Position numbers and translations under genes: made by a program. From assembly GCA_013001805.1 (NCBI GenBank), contig JABDLW010000858.1:1-9425 (forward strand): DNA of 9,425 nt, in the 5' to 3' direction. Each line of letters opens with the position of its first letter. Position 1 is the stretch's first letter. A model generated the notes under the pieces. The model was not told the DNA's origin. It saw nothing but the letters and a program-made list of their open reading frames with translations, and searched no databases. Below, piece by piece: positions 1-8,402 of the stretch. Origin of the DNA: Saprospiraceae bacterium (GTDB taxonomy: Bacteria; Bacteroidota; Bacteroidia; Chitinophagales; Saprospiraceae).

Positions 1-2073
1 GAGTTCAACACCGGTGTTGGTTATGTTTGCCGCGTTGGTTAAAACATCTTCAAATCCCGATGATCCAGCCAGTGGTTGCCAAACCAACGCATTATCTGTT
101 TTATGATGATATACATCAAAATCCAGGAGGAATCGATTGTTGCAAAACCCAAGATGCAAGCCCCCATTTAATTGGTTTGTTCGTTCTGCGTCGAGAGCAT
201 TGTTGCCGATACGACTTAAGCTTATGCCATTTATTGTGCCGCCGTTTAATGCCGGATTAAATTCATTTAAAACCGTGTAACTGCTGTAAGGGGCAATAGA
301 TTGATTTCCCGTTTCACCGTAACTGGCGCGAAATGCCAACTTATTAATAAAATGACTATTCTTTACAAACGATGTAGTACTAAGATCCCAGTGGGTAGAA
401 ACAGCAGGAAAAACTGAATGAGCGCCGGAAAAAAAAGACGATGCATCGGAGCGCAATGAAAGAGTCAATGCATAGCGGTTTGCATATTTATAGTCGATTG
501 TTCCCAAATAAGATTGCATACCCCATTCACTTAAATCTGATTGCAAATTCTTGTCCTGACCGACAGTAAGACTGTAAAATCGAAGGGACTCATTATCAAA
601 ACCTACAGACTGTCCAGCCAAAAATTCCTGTCTATATCCTTCAGTACTAAATCCAACCCGGGCGATAACCTGATGTTGCGCCACGAAATTATGTGTATAA
701 GCGATCTTATACTCATTGATAAATTGTAACGACTGGGTCTTAGCGGCTGTGCCGATGGCATCTGCAGCAGATCCGAAAAACAATTGCCCGGGCACAAAAG
801 TAAATTGATCATTGAAGATGGCATTTAAACCGATCGTAGTCTGCATGCTCAACTTTTCAGTCGCTGCATAATTCAAACTCACATAATTGGATAACTGATT
901 AAACGATAGTTTACTGTCTGTAATTCCTCCCAATAGCCTGGGATTGGCTTGGGCAAAATGACTTTGTAACAGCGAAAGTGGTTTTCCATCTTCCGCCACT
1001 TTCACATTGTGGTTGTTGACCGACTGATCCGGATTTACCAGTGGCAACAGCGGATTAAATAACATGGAACCACTGATCACATCTTGACTTTGATTATCGG
1101 CAGATGAAGCAGATGGGATGGTATTAGACTCGACCCGGGCGAAATTAAATGAATTTTGCACGGTAAATCGATCATTTACCTGTGCGTCGATGTTGGCATG
1201 AATGCTGTAACGCTGTAAATCGGATCCTATGGCCAGGCCATTTTGATTTAAATATTGACCACTTAAGAGAAACGAAACTTTATCACCACCACCGGTTATA
1301 CCTAAATGGTAATGCTGGGACCAGGCCTGCTCCCGGCGAATCGCCTCTTGCCAATCCGTCCCGGCTCCAAATACATCCGGATTTGAATATAATGCTGGCA
1401 ATCCCGCATTTAATTGTGCCTCATTTAGAAATGAGGCATATTGCCGTGCATTTGCCAGTTTATATTCTCCAATAGGCTGTTGCAAACCTCCGGATATTTT
1501 GAGCTCAATACCCGATTGTGATTTTTCCGCCCGCTTCGTACGAATAATGATAACTCCATTGCTGCCCCTGGCTCCATAAAGGGCCGTAGCTGCTGCATCC
1601 TTTAGGACAGTAATCGAAGCAATATCATTGGGATTCAGGAAACTAAGTGCACCGAGAGCGGGGCCAAATGTCGTGGCAAATGAGGGCTGCCTTACACTTT
1701 GATAGATCGGAATGCCATCAATGATATAAAGCGGTTGGCTGCCTGCACCAATCGTGTGCGCACCTCTGATTTGCAAAGACATACTTCCTCCCGGTTGTCC
1801 CGAATTTTCGATGGCAACCAGGCCCGCCACGCTACCCTGTAAAAATTGTTCGGTGTAATTAACCTGACGCATTGAGACATTGGCTTTACCAGCTGCAGCA
1901 TTCGAATAAGTGGAATCTCGAAAATTTCCCCGGTCGTATGTAGTGTGCTCATCCCAAACCATGGTATCCACCACTGAATCTTGCTCCTGAGCCAGGATTA
2001 AATTCCAAAAACCCAGGCAAAAGATCGGGACCAGCCAGTAGTTTTTTAAGTATGGAGTAACAATAGGTCGCAT
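1..2073 (-). CDS. SusC/RagA-like TonB-dependent outer-membrane receptor lacking the N-terminal CPD domain (3' end outside window)
   Basis: Translating the minus strand from the ATG at 2073 gives 691 uninterrupted codons to the window edge, so the gene is partial but not broken here. Residues 1-29 look like a signal peptide ending LILAQ. A SusC-type plug follows at about 66-181, with LQGSVAGL, the SGQPGG turn, LQIRGAHTIG, PLYIIDGIPI, NPNDIASITVLKDAAATALYGARGSNGV and ending IIIRTKR (quoted in pieces). After that come alternating beta-barrel strands, including the GETGNQSIAPY signature. A typical SusC has an approximately 80-residue carboxypeptidase-regulatory-like domain before the plug and then EVVVxGYG; both are absent. 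Instead DTMVW (36-40) resembles a classical TonB box. The ATG directly abuts the stop codon of the SusD gene, so co-transcription is almost certain. The receptor probably imports an oligomer through the outer membrane. Its own SusD partner may lie beyond base 1, or it may share the SusD next door. Family assignment is firm; substrate unknown. Confidence 0.93.
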   Translation of the reverse strand, partial: MRPIVTPYLKNYWLVPIFCLGFWNLILAQEQDSVVDTMVWDEHTTYDRGNFRDSTYSNAAAGKANVSMRQVNYTEQFLQGSVAGLVAIENSGQPGGSMSLQIRGAHTIGAGSQPLYIIDGIPIYQSVRQPSFATTFGPALGALSFLNPNDIASITVLKDAAATALYGARGSNGVIIIRTKRAEKSQSGIELKISGGLQQPIGEYKLANARQYASFLNEAQLNAGLPALYSNPDVFGAGTDWQEAIRREQAWSQHYHLGITGGGDKVSFLLSGQYLNQNGLAIGSDLQRYSIHANIDAQVNDRFTVQNSFNFARVESNTIPSASSADNQSQDVISGSMLFNPLLPLVNPDQSVNNHNVKVAEDGKPLSLLQSHFAQANPRLLGGITDSKLSFNQLSNYVSLNYAATEKLSMQTTIGLNAIFNDQFTFVPGQLFFGSAADAIGTAAKTQSLQFINEYKIAYTHNFVAQHQVIARVGFSTEGYRQEFLAGQSVGFDNESLRFYSLTVGQDKNLQSDLSEWGMQSYLGTIDYKYANRYALTLSLRSDASSFFSGAHSVFPAVSTHWDLSTTSFVKNSHFINKLAFRASYGETGNQSIAPYSSYTVLNEFNPALNGGTINGISLSRIGNNALDAERTNQLNGGLHLGFCNNRFLLDFDVYHHKTDNALVWQPLAGSSGFEDVLTNAANITNTGVEL

Positions 2074-3573
2074 TTAGTAGCCGGGATTTTGTGATAAATT
2101 AGGATTGATATCCCGCTCGCGTTGGGGTATGCCAAAGAGAACATACTTACTTTCGTCTACCGTAACTCCTGGTTTTGCTGCCTCCACTCTGGATTTAAGC
2201 CGGTTCTGTCTCACCAGTTCAAACCACCGGTGTCCTTCCCAGACCAATTCACGTCTGCGTTCCAACCATACGGCTTCACGAAAAGCTTGCATGTTTAAAT
2301 CCGATAATTCGGGTAATACCTGGCGTTCCACTCCTTCGGCAAAACGTGCCCGGCGCCGTACCCGGTTTAGTGCTTCATATGCTTCAGCCGTCGGACCATT
2401 AGCGACTTCATTGGCAGCTTCAGCGTACATCAACAATATATCTGCATAGCGTAAATTAAAGAAGTCGCTGCCACTGCTGCTGGCCGATGGTTCAGCTTTC
2501 TGATCCCAGTATTTAAATATATGTGGTGTAAAATTTATTACCGTTCCGTCCGACTCAGTAAAAGAGGTAGCGAAGGTCACTTCCCTTCTGCGGTCCATGG
2601 GATCAAAAGCTGCGTAGACATCAGCCGTTGGTACTTCCCAGGAATTAGAATTGCGATTTAGTGCCAAAGGTAAGGTGCGTACATTAAATTGACTGGTCTC
2701 CCATATGGCATTGTTATTAAAAGTAAAGTTGATAGAAAATACGACTTCACGACTATTGGAATTTGCAATTTTAAAAATGTCGGCATAATCATCAAGGAGT
2801 TGGTAGTTGCCTGATGCCATTACTTTTTCGGCATGCTGCATGGCGGCTGGCCATTCTTTACGTGTCAGAAATACTTTAGCCAGGTATCCGGAAGCGGCTC
2901 CCGTAGTCGCCCTGCCTAAGTCGGCACCGGTATAAGAAACCGGCAATCGCGTTTCCGCCGCTTGCAGATCCGTGATGACCTGCGCATACACTTCTTCAGC
3001 GCCAGTTCGCTCAGCAGTGAGAATACTTAGGTCTTCTGTCGGCAATAATCTCAGTGGTACATCACCGAACATTCGGACCAGGTCAAAATACATCATTCCC
3101 CGGATAAAAAAGACTTCACCCATGAGACGATTTTTCAGTCCCTCGTCCATGTCAATATCCGGGATATTTTTAATGGCAATATTGGCTAAATTAATCGTCT
3201 TATAAGTGTCTTCCCATACATCCTGGACCATCAGATTACTGGCATCATGCCTGAATTCATCCAGCTGAACGGTATTCGGATCCGACCTGCCGGCTTCACC
3301 TTCATCGGAAGCCAGGGCTTGAATGACCCAAAAATTGTTAAAATAAACTCCACCGAAATCACTGTTAGACGTACCACTGCCTAAATGGTCATAAGCAGCA
3401 TTTACTGCCAATAGCGCATCGCTGGCGGTGGTATAAAACACCTTATTGGTTAGCAAGGATTTAGGAGTTTCTTCCAAGGCTTTCTCACAGCGAAGACTGA
3501 TAAAAACTACAGCAAGAAAGAGGTAAAAAGGACCTCTTCCAAGAATGCTCATTGTATTTTTTCTCTGTAACAT
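2074..3573 (-). CDS. SusD/RagB family surface glycan-binding lipoprotein
   Basis: This is the lipoprotein that caps the SusC barrel and binds the substrate outside the cell. From the ATG at 3573 it has 499 residues, the usual length for the family. A signal peptide ends in SLRC, with Cys at about residue 29 as the lipidation site; this is a loose lipobox but one accepted in Bacteroidota. The C-terminal half carries the SusD signatures: NLRYADILLMYAEAANEV near 373-390, ALNRVRRRA, then ERRRELVWEGHRWFELVR near 438-455, and the classic ending LFGIPQRERDINPN followed by LSQNPGY. An alternative GTG start at 3579 would add two residues, and an ATG at 3552 would remove seven. The 3573 ATG is preferred because it is an ATG, keeps an Arg-Lys pair in the signal N-region, and sits 8 bases after the SusC stop. 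No Shine-Dalgarno is obvious. The stop is immediately followed by the ATG of the second SusC. Confidence 0.97.
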   Translation of the reverse strand: MLQRKNTMSILGRGPFYLFLAVVFISLRCEKALEETPKSLLTNKVFYTTASDALLAVNAAYDHLGSGTSNSDFGGVYFNNFWVIQALASDEGEAGRSDPNTVQLDEFRHDASNLMVQDVWEDTYKTINLANIAIKNIPDIDMDEGLKNRLMGEVFFIRGMMYFDLVRMFGDVPLRLLPTEDLSILTAERTGAEEVYAQVITDLQAAETRLPVSYTGADLGRATTGAASGYLAKVFLTRKEWPAAMQHAEKVMASGNYQLLDDYADIFKIANSNSREVVFSINFTFNNNAIWETSQFNVRTLPLALNRNSNSWEVPTADVYAAFDPMDRRREVTFATSFTESDGTVINFTPHIFKYWDQKAEPSASSSGSDFFNLRYADILLMYAEAANEVANGPTAEAYEALNRVRRRARFAEGVERQVLPELSDLNMQAFREAVWLERRRELVWEGHRWFELVRQNRLKSRVEAAKPGVTVDESKYVLFGIPQRERDINPNLSQNPGY

Positions 3574-3581
3574 TTCCACTA

Positions 3582-6500
3582 TTAAAAACCTATGTTTACT
3601 CCCAGGATGAACGACCTCGTGCTGGGATATCCACCTAAATCCGCTCCCATATTTACCGCCGATTGCCCGAAATGACTTACTTCGGGATCAAATCCACTGT
3701 AATTTGTCAACGTATATAAATTTTTACCGGTTAAATATATTTTGGCATTGGCCAACCGTAGTTTATCTAAGAGTTTGCTACTCAATTGGTAGCCAAGGGT
3801 GACGGTTTTAAGTCGCAGATAAGACCCATCTTCCACCTCCGCATCAGAAATAAAAGTGCGTGACAATCCCGGGTCGGCATTTACTTTAGGATACCTGTCG
3901 GTCGGGTTTTGTGGTGTCCATCGATTAGCAAAATATTCCAGCGTAATACTACTGGTGCCATTCTGTCTTTCAATCAGAAATTTATTGAAATTGACAATTT
4001 CATTGCCCGAAACACCCTGAATAAAAACATTAAGATCAAATCCTTTAAATGAAAAAGTATTATTCACTCCAAAACTAAAATCAGGCTGAGCGCTTCCAAT
4101 AAAAGTCCGGTCGTCTCCATTAATGAGACCATCTCCATTCTGATCAATAAATTTCCGGTCACCAGGTTGAAAAGGTGGGGCAGAAGCAAAATTGGCTACA
4201 CCTTCTACATCCTCTCCAATTTGGACTATTCCATCGGTTTCCAATCCAAAAAAACGGCCTACCGCTTCGCCTTCTTTCAAGAGCGCCCAGCTATCGATTC
4301 CTAGAAGGCCGGCATTATTCGGTATTTCATCGCGACCCGCGAGGTTGGTAATGGTATTTTTATTCCAGGCTATATTAAAATCAGTATCCCATAGAAAAGT
4401 GCCGGAAAAATTATGGCTGGTGATCGACAACTCAAGCCCTTCATTTTTTAAGTCCCCTACATTACTAAATACACTGCTAAATCCGGAATAAAGAGGAACA
4501 TCGGTAGATAAGAGGAGGTCATAAGTATTTTTTAGGTAATAATCGGCGGTAGCGGAAATCCGACCATCTACCGACGAAATATCGAGACCAATGTTTAATT
4601 GCTCGGTCGACTCCCAGCGAAGGTCACTATTCGGAAAAATAAATGGTTCGAAGCCAATGGTAAGCACATCATTAAATGCCAGATCTACCGGTATTAATAG
4701 TGCCTGCGATAAATAGGGACCGATAGATTCATTGCCTATGACTCCATACCCCAAACGCAATTTTAAAAAATCGAAAACAGTAGAATTCTGGATAAAATCT
4801 TCTTCAGAAATTACCCATCCCAAAGAAGCCGAGGGGAAAAAGCCCCATTTATTATTCGCCCCAAATTTCGACGATCCATCAGACCGTCCGGTCACTGTTA
4901 ATAAATAGCGATCATTAAAGGAATAATTTAACCGCGCCAGGCCGGACAGGAAAGTGAAATCTGAAAAACTCGTATTAAGACTGGCTCCCCGGGTGATTGC
5001 ATAATTATTAAATCCCAATTGATCATTGGTAATATCAATTGCCTGCACATCCAGAGACGAGATCTTAGCCTGCTGGGCGGAGACACCCACTACACCGGTT
5101 ATTTTGTGTTTATTAAAAGTTTTTTGGTAATTCAGCGTATTCTCATTCAAAAGGGTTGTGCTGGTCACCGCTCCGGAAGTAGCAAATGATTCTCCCCCGG
5201 AGCGACTGGCTCGGGGAGTAAATTGGTCTCCTCTGCTGGAAGAAAAATCCACGCCTACGCTCACCTTAAAATCGAGATCAGCGGTGATCTGATAGGTAGC
5301 GGTGAGATTGTTGATAATCCGGCTTGTCTTTAACTCGCTGGGAGACTGCAACAATTTCAATAAGGGATTTGCAAATGTATTTAGCACCTTTTCCGGTATC
5401 GCATTGCCCTGTTCATCTATCTGGCTACCGTCAATTAATTCTCCATTACCATCCACCTGAAAATTCTTTTGTACGAGGTTTCCATTGCGACGCACTGGCA
5501 CCAGCGGACTAAATCCCAGTGCCGCTGTTAACGTACCACCGTCAAAGGCTGCATTATCATCGGTGGCGACCCGGTCACTATCGGTATAACTAAACATCAG
5601 GTTATTGCTGATTTTTAGTTTGGGTGAAATCTGACCATCGAGGTTCGCCCGAAAATTGTAACGGTCAAAACTTGACCCTACAATAATGCCATCCTGCTGA
5701 TAATATCCACCGGAAATGGCGTATTGGATTTGCTCGCTGCCTCCCTTAAAGGAAAGTTCATAATTGGACATGGGTGCCCTACGAAAAACTTCATCTTGCC
5801 AGTTTGTTCCCTCTCCAAAAGCGGATGGATCAGAATAAATCCTTCCTTGACCGGCATAAAAAGAAGCCTCATTTTGAAACTGAGCGAATTGAGTTGCATT
5901 TAACAGTGTATAAGGGTTTCTTACCTCTTGTATTCCATGGTATATACTAAAATCTATGGAGGAATTGCCCGCTTCACCCCGCTTGGTTGTTATTAGAATC
6001 ACGCCGTTGGCTGCTCTCGCTCCGTAGATAGCTGCAGCTGATGCATCTTTCAGTACTTCGATAGAGCTAATATCGTTGGGATTAATTGTCGATAATGGAT
6101 TTTGGGGAGTTCCCTTGGCCGCGCTGGAAGTAACGTCGGAAGCCGAAGTCAATACGGGAATTCCATCAATAACATACAGGGGTTCATTCCCGGCACTAAT
6201 AGAGCTGGTACCTCTGATGCGAACGGTCGTACCTGCTCCGGGTTCACCGGAATTCTGTTGGACCACCACACCTGCTGCCCTGCCTTGCAATGCCTGATCT
6301 GCCGACAGTGAAGCGCTGGATTTAATCGCCTCAGAAGTCACAGATGAAACCGAGCCGGTCAGATCTTTCTTGGCTATTTTACCATAGCCAATGACCACGA
6401 CCTCCTCGAGGCCGGTGATGTCGCTGTTGAGATCAACATCGATATCGGTTTTTAAATCGACAGGAATTTCCTGTGCAATATATCCCAAATAACTATAAAT

Positions 6501-6722
6501 AAGTACTGCATCCGGGGGTACCGATATGGCGTAAGTTCCGTCAATATCCGTGGTTGTACCAGTGTTGGATCCCTTTATGAGGACATTAGCTCCGATGAGT
6601 GGTTCGGCAGTAAGGGCATCGGTCACCACGCCACTTACTTCGATATTTTGCGCATGTATCCCATAAGAAGTCACACAGACCAGGAAGAAAATCGCGAAAA
6701 TTGACCTAGTTACTCCCGGCAT
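3582..6722 (-). CDS. SusC/RagA family TonB-linked outer-membrane protein (full length)
   Basis: A complete SusC-type transporter of 1046 residues from the ATG at 6722. The signal peptide ends near IHAQ (about residue 25). A carboxypeptidase-regulatory-like domain follows (about 28-100: VSGVVTDALTAEPLIGANV, GTTTDIDGTYAI). The TonB-box region EEVVVIGYG is near 106-114. The plug runs to about 240 (LQGRAAGVVV, TVRIRGTSSI, PLYVIDGIPV, NPNDISSIEVLKDASAAAIYG, ANGVILITTKRG). The rest is a 22-strand-type barrel ending in the aromatic C-terminus ILGVNIGF that outer-membrane barrels use for assembly. A DQNGDGLINGDDR loop near residue 860 is a common SusC feature and probably binds calcium. A GTG at 6734 is possible in frame but would overlap the previous gene by 10 bases. 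The ATG lies 2 bases after that gene's TAG, matching the spacing elsewhere in the operon. It most likely forms a pedal-bin complex with the adjacent SusD. Substrate unknown. Confidence 0.97.
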   Translation of the reverse strand: MPGVTRSIFAIFFLVCVTSYGIHAQNIEVSGVVTDALTAEPLIGANVLIKGSNTGTTTDIDGTYAISVPPDAVLIYSYLGYIAQEIPVDLKTDIDVDLNSDITGLEEVVVIGYGKIAKKDLTGSVSSVTSEAIKSSASLSADQALQGRAAGVVVQQNSGEPGAGTTVRIRGTSSISAGNEPLYVIDGIPVLTSASDVTSSAAKGTPQNPLSTINPNDISSIEVLKDASAAAIYGARAANGVILITTKRGEAGNSSIDFSIYHGIQEVRNPYTLLNATQFAQFQNEASFYAGQGRIYSDPSAFGEGTNWQDEVFRRAPMSNYELSFKGGSEQIQYAISGGYYQQDGIIVGSSFDRYNFRANLDGQISPKLKISNNLMFSYTDSDRVATDDNAAFDGGTLTAALGFSPLVPVRRNGNLVQKNFQVDGNGELIDGSQIDEQGNAIPEKVLNTFANPLLKLLQSPSELKTSRIINNLTATYQITADLDFKVSVGVDFSSSRGDQFTPRASRSGGESFATSGAVTSTTLLNENTLNYQKTFNKHKITGVVGVSAQQAKISSLDVQAIDITNDQLGFNNYAITRGASLNTSFSDFTFLSGLARLNYSFNDRYLLTVTGRSDGSSKFGANNKWGFFPSASLGWVISEEDFIQNSTVFDFLKLRLGYGVIGNESIGPYLSQALLIPVDLAFNDVLTIGFEPFIFPNSDLRWESTEQLNIGLDISSVDGRISATADYYLKNTYDLLLSTDVPLYSGFSSVFSNVGDLKNEGLELSITSHNFSGTFLWDTDFNIAWNKNTITNLAGRDEIPNNAGLLGIDSWALLKEGEAVGRFFGLETDGIVQIGEDVEGVANFASAPPFQPGDRKFIDQNGDGLINGDDRTFIGSAQPDFSFGVNNTFSFKGFDLNVFIQGVSGNEIVNFNKFLIERQNGTSSITLEYFANRWTPQNPTDRYPKVNADPGLSRTFISDAEVEDGSYLRLKTVTLGYQLSSKLLDKLRLANAKIYLTGKNLYTLTNYSGFDPEVSHFGQSAVNMGADLGGYPSTRSFILGVNIGF

Positions 6723-6724
6723 AG

Positions 6725-7696
6725 CTAAAAGCACTTTGGTAATACCTGAAAATCATTTCCACTCACATTTTTAACCACGACCTGACCGGATGCATCGCGA
6801 AAATTTATTAGTAACTCATTTATGGAATTGCCGTCATCAATATTATAAAAAGAAGGAGGCCACATGGTGAGCTGCCATAAATCCGGCCCAATTCTCTTCA
6901 TTTCTGTTCTGGATGTCTGTTCACAGATTTCAATTCCCCCAGCGTCTTGAATGGCCGTCGAGCACAGAAATACGCTGTTAGCACCGATGAGGCTGGTATT
7001 ATCTTCCATTGCATCAAAAGTTATCGTGATCAGATCATTGAAAGTATAGGTTTCCAAGCCGACCAATCGCCGGGGTGCGGGACCACAAAGATCCTGGGCC
7101 TGTCCGGCAGCACCGGACACCTCAAGGCAAGTCTGTTCGAAAAAGTACGTCGAATTACTTCCATCATCGAAATAGCCCCATAAGGCTTCACCGAGAAAAT
7201 ATCCCAATTGAGTAATCATATTGCTGGGTCCCACCTTGGTTTTGACGGTGATGGTACCGGCAACCGGATTGTCCTCATCAGTACCATCCGGCGGGATAAG
7301 ATCCATGTCCGCCTTAAAAACAATCCACTCCATCTCTCCATAATTTCCTCCAAACCCAACGCGATCAGTGATTTGTTCAGCCCAGGGAAGCTTATTATCA
7401 GCATCGACTTCAGTGGGCTCAATCAACGACATGGTACCATTGCCTATCGAGCTAACGAAGGAAACACGGGTATTTTCCCTTGCCTTCCAGGCACGCGGTG
7501 CGCAAAAGCCAAAAATCAGGGTTGAACCCTCTTTCCCCGTTACTTTGGCATCGACCGTTATGGTGATTTCTTCACCCACCGTTGCCGAAGCGGGTTGATT
7601 CACCATCACGATCTCGAAACAGCCTGCAAGTATATATATGAGACAGATGAGTAAAAGAAACGATTTATACACCCGGAAATCCAGCAGATTTTGCAT
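6725..7696 (-). CDS. SusCD-associated surface lipoprotein, DUF4961-like
   Basis: A 323-residue lipoprotein with a textbook signal: hydrophobic stretch LLLICLIYI, then the lipobox LAGC with Cys at 26. The mature part begins with an Ig-like beta segment (NQPASATVGEEITITVDAKV, about 33-52) and is predicted mostly beta with no membrane segment. Six further cysteines (about 65, 190, 204, 245, 258 and 322, the last next to the C-terminus) could form up to three disulfides after export. From memory of family descriptions this looks like DUF4961, a Bacteroidota family found in SusCD operons, but that assignment was not checked. The gene sits 3 bases after the upstream lipoprotein gene and 2 bases before the SusC ATG. 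Inference: an outer-membrane, probably surface-exposed, auxiliary binding protein for the substrate of the SusCD complex. I see no catalytic motif. Confidence 0.9.
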   Translation of the reverse strand: MQNLLDFRVYKSFLLLICLIYILAGCFEIVMVNQPASATVGEEITITVDAKVTGKEGSTLIFGFCAPRAWKARENTRVSFVSSIGNGTMSLIEPTEVDADNKLPWAEQITDRVGFGGNYGEMEWIVFKADMDLIPPDGTDEDNPVAGTITVKTKVGPSNMITQLGYFLGEALWGYFDDGSNSTYFFEQTCLEVSGAAGQAQDLCGPAPRRLVGLETYTFNDLITITFDAMEDNTSLIGANSVFLCSTAIQDAGGIEICEQTSRTEMKRIGPDLWQLTMWPPSFYNIDDGNSINELLINFRDASGQVVVKNVSGNDFQVLPKCF

Positions 7697-7699
7697 AGT

Positions 7700-8167
7700 T
7701 TATTCCTTTTCAAATATATAGGTGTACGTGTTATCCTCACAACCAAGTGAAAAGGAAATCTTAAAAGTGGTATTACCCGAAATGGGTGCCTCGGCCAGTA
7801 GGACAGATCGTTCATTTTGTGCCGACAAAAATGAAATCGATTGCGGGTAAACCGGATCATCATATTTCCAGGTTCCACTCGTCAGGATGGGAAAGGGAGC
7901 GTCACCGGTTTCAATTTGAAAATCCGAAGGACCCTGATCCATTTGTAACGTAAGCTTTATGTCACCAAAATCAAACAATGGGGTAACATCCTGGCCATTT
8001 AAGATCACCTGTTGCACCTTCCATGACCCCTGCAAATCAACAATCTGCTCCTGCAGTGCTCCATCGGGTATAGAAATATCATCCTCACAGGATAAAAGCA
8101 AAAAAAGAAAGATGAAAAAAAACAGAGATCGGTCTGAGATCTTTTGTAAAAATGACTTTAGCAGCAT
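7700..8167 (-). CDS. Small SusCD-associated lipoprotein, DUF5004/lipocalin-like
   Basis: First gene of the operon, 155 residues. A Phe/Leu-rich signal peptide (SLFFFIFLFLLLSC) ends at lipidation Cys 27. The residues right after it, EDD, are acidic and resemble the lipoprotein export signal that sends Bacteroidota lipoproteins to the cell surface. The mature domain starts with LQGSWKVQQVILNGQDVTP (45-63), the G-x-W plus asparagine-glycine pattern of lipocalin-like Bacteroidota lipoproteins, and repeats a GTWKYDD strand near 98-104. I recall DUF5004 as the matching family, often next to DUF4961, but could not search. A small beta-barrel or sandwich that binds ligand at the surface is the likely role; no enzyme motif is visible. 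It lies 23 bases downstream of the predicted transcription start and is followed after 3 bases by the DUF4961-like gene. Confidence 0.87.
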   Translation of the reverse strand: MLLKSFLQKISDRSLFFFIFLFLLLSCEDDISIPDGALQEQIVDLQGSWKVQQVILNGQDVTPLFDFGDIKLTLQMDQGPSDFQIETGDAPFPILTSGTWKYDDPVYPQSISFLSAQNERSVLLAEAPISGNTTFKISFSLGCEDNTYTYIFEKE

Positions 8168-8180
8168 GAATTATATGTCC

Positions 8181-8196
8181 ATATGTTTGAACATAT
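8181..8196. promoter_or_regulatory. Palindromic operator candidate for the GntR regulator
   Basis: The 16-base sequence ATATGTTTGAACATAT is a perfect inverted repeat with 7-base arms and a 2-base centre. Its core GTTTGAAC matches 7 of 8 positions of the known HutC/GntR-type operator pattern GTnTAnAC. It starts immediately downstream of the -7 element and would cover the transcription start of the lipoprotein-SusCD operon, the position expected for a repressor. The neighbouring gene encodes a HutC-type regulator. A near copy (12 of 13 bases) lies on that regulator's own start codon. An overlapping extra half-site ATATGT occurs at 8173-8178. Binding is inferred, not shown. Confidence 0.55.
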
Positions 8197-8204
8197 CAAA
8201 TATA
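8197..8204 (-). promoter_or_regulatory. Candidate -7 promoter element of the lipoprotein-SusCD operon
   Basis: On the minus strand this reads TATATTTG, an exact match to the Bacteroidota -7 consensus TAnnTTTG. It would place the transcript start near 8190 and give a leader of about 23 bases before the ATG at 8167. No clear TTTG -33 element is present about 19-21 bases upstream (the closest is TTAT), which would suit a weak or activator-dependent promoter. Confidence 0.5.
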
Positions 8205-8402
8205 ATCAAAATAAGCTTGTGTAATAAGAATGATCTGCTTTTTTTCGGCCTTAATCAGTAGGGAGCCAGCGTCACTAATACGTATGCCTCACAAACCAAA
8301 TATCCCAGACAGCAGAGCAGAGGTGTTCTATTTTATGCATCCTAGCACATTAAAATTTGCACCCGACAATTGCTGCTAGAGTGGAAGATTTAGTTCAATA
8401 AT

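Noticed and set aside
1692..1952. Minus-strand 86-residue open frame starting MSTLHTTGEIF
   Set aside because: It is in another frame inside the second SusC gene, whose own frame translates without interruption through a clear plug domain.
1..2073. Suspected frameshifted or broken SusC pseudogene, because no complete frame is closed here
   Set aside because: Manual translation from 2073 to base 1 gave 691 codons with no stop; it simply runs off the edge.
4109..4147. Calcium-loop sequence DQNGDGLINGDDR in SusC as a dockerin module
   Set aside because: A single such loop before the last barrel strands is common in SusC proteins; no second dockerin repeat is present.
1182..7598. Several plus-strand open frames of 60-114 residues (for example 2105-2449, 4192-4491, 7208-7525)
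   Set aside because: All lie antisense to well-supported genes, lack family motifs, and look like shadows of their coding sequence.
8115..8122. Run of eight A on the plus strand within the signal peptide of the small lipoprotein, a possible slippage or phase-variation site
   Set aside because: It just encodes consecutive Phe/Phe/Phe residues of a hydrophobic signal; eight bases is short and there is no other sign of phase variation.
8238..8245. T-run on the plus strand as a rho-independent terminator
   Set aside because: There is no stable hairpin directly before it and no plus-strand gene to terminate.
8342..8379. Inverted repeat CTAGCA ... TGCTAG
   Set aside because: Six-base arms 26 bases apart with no extension; expected by chance and not near a promoter element.
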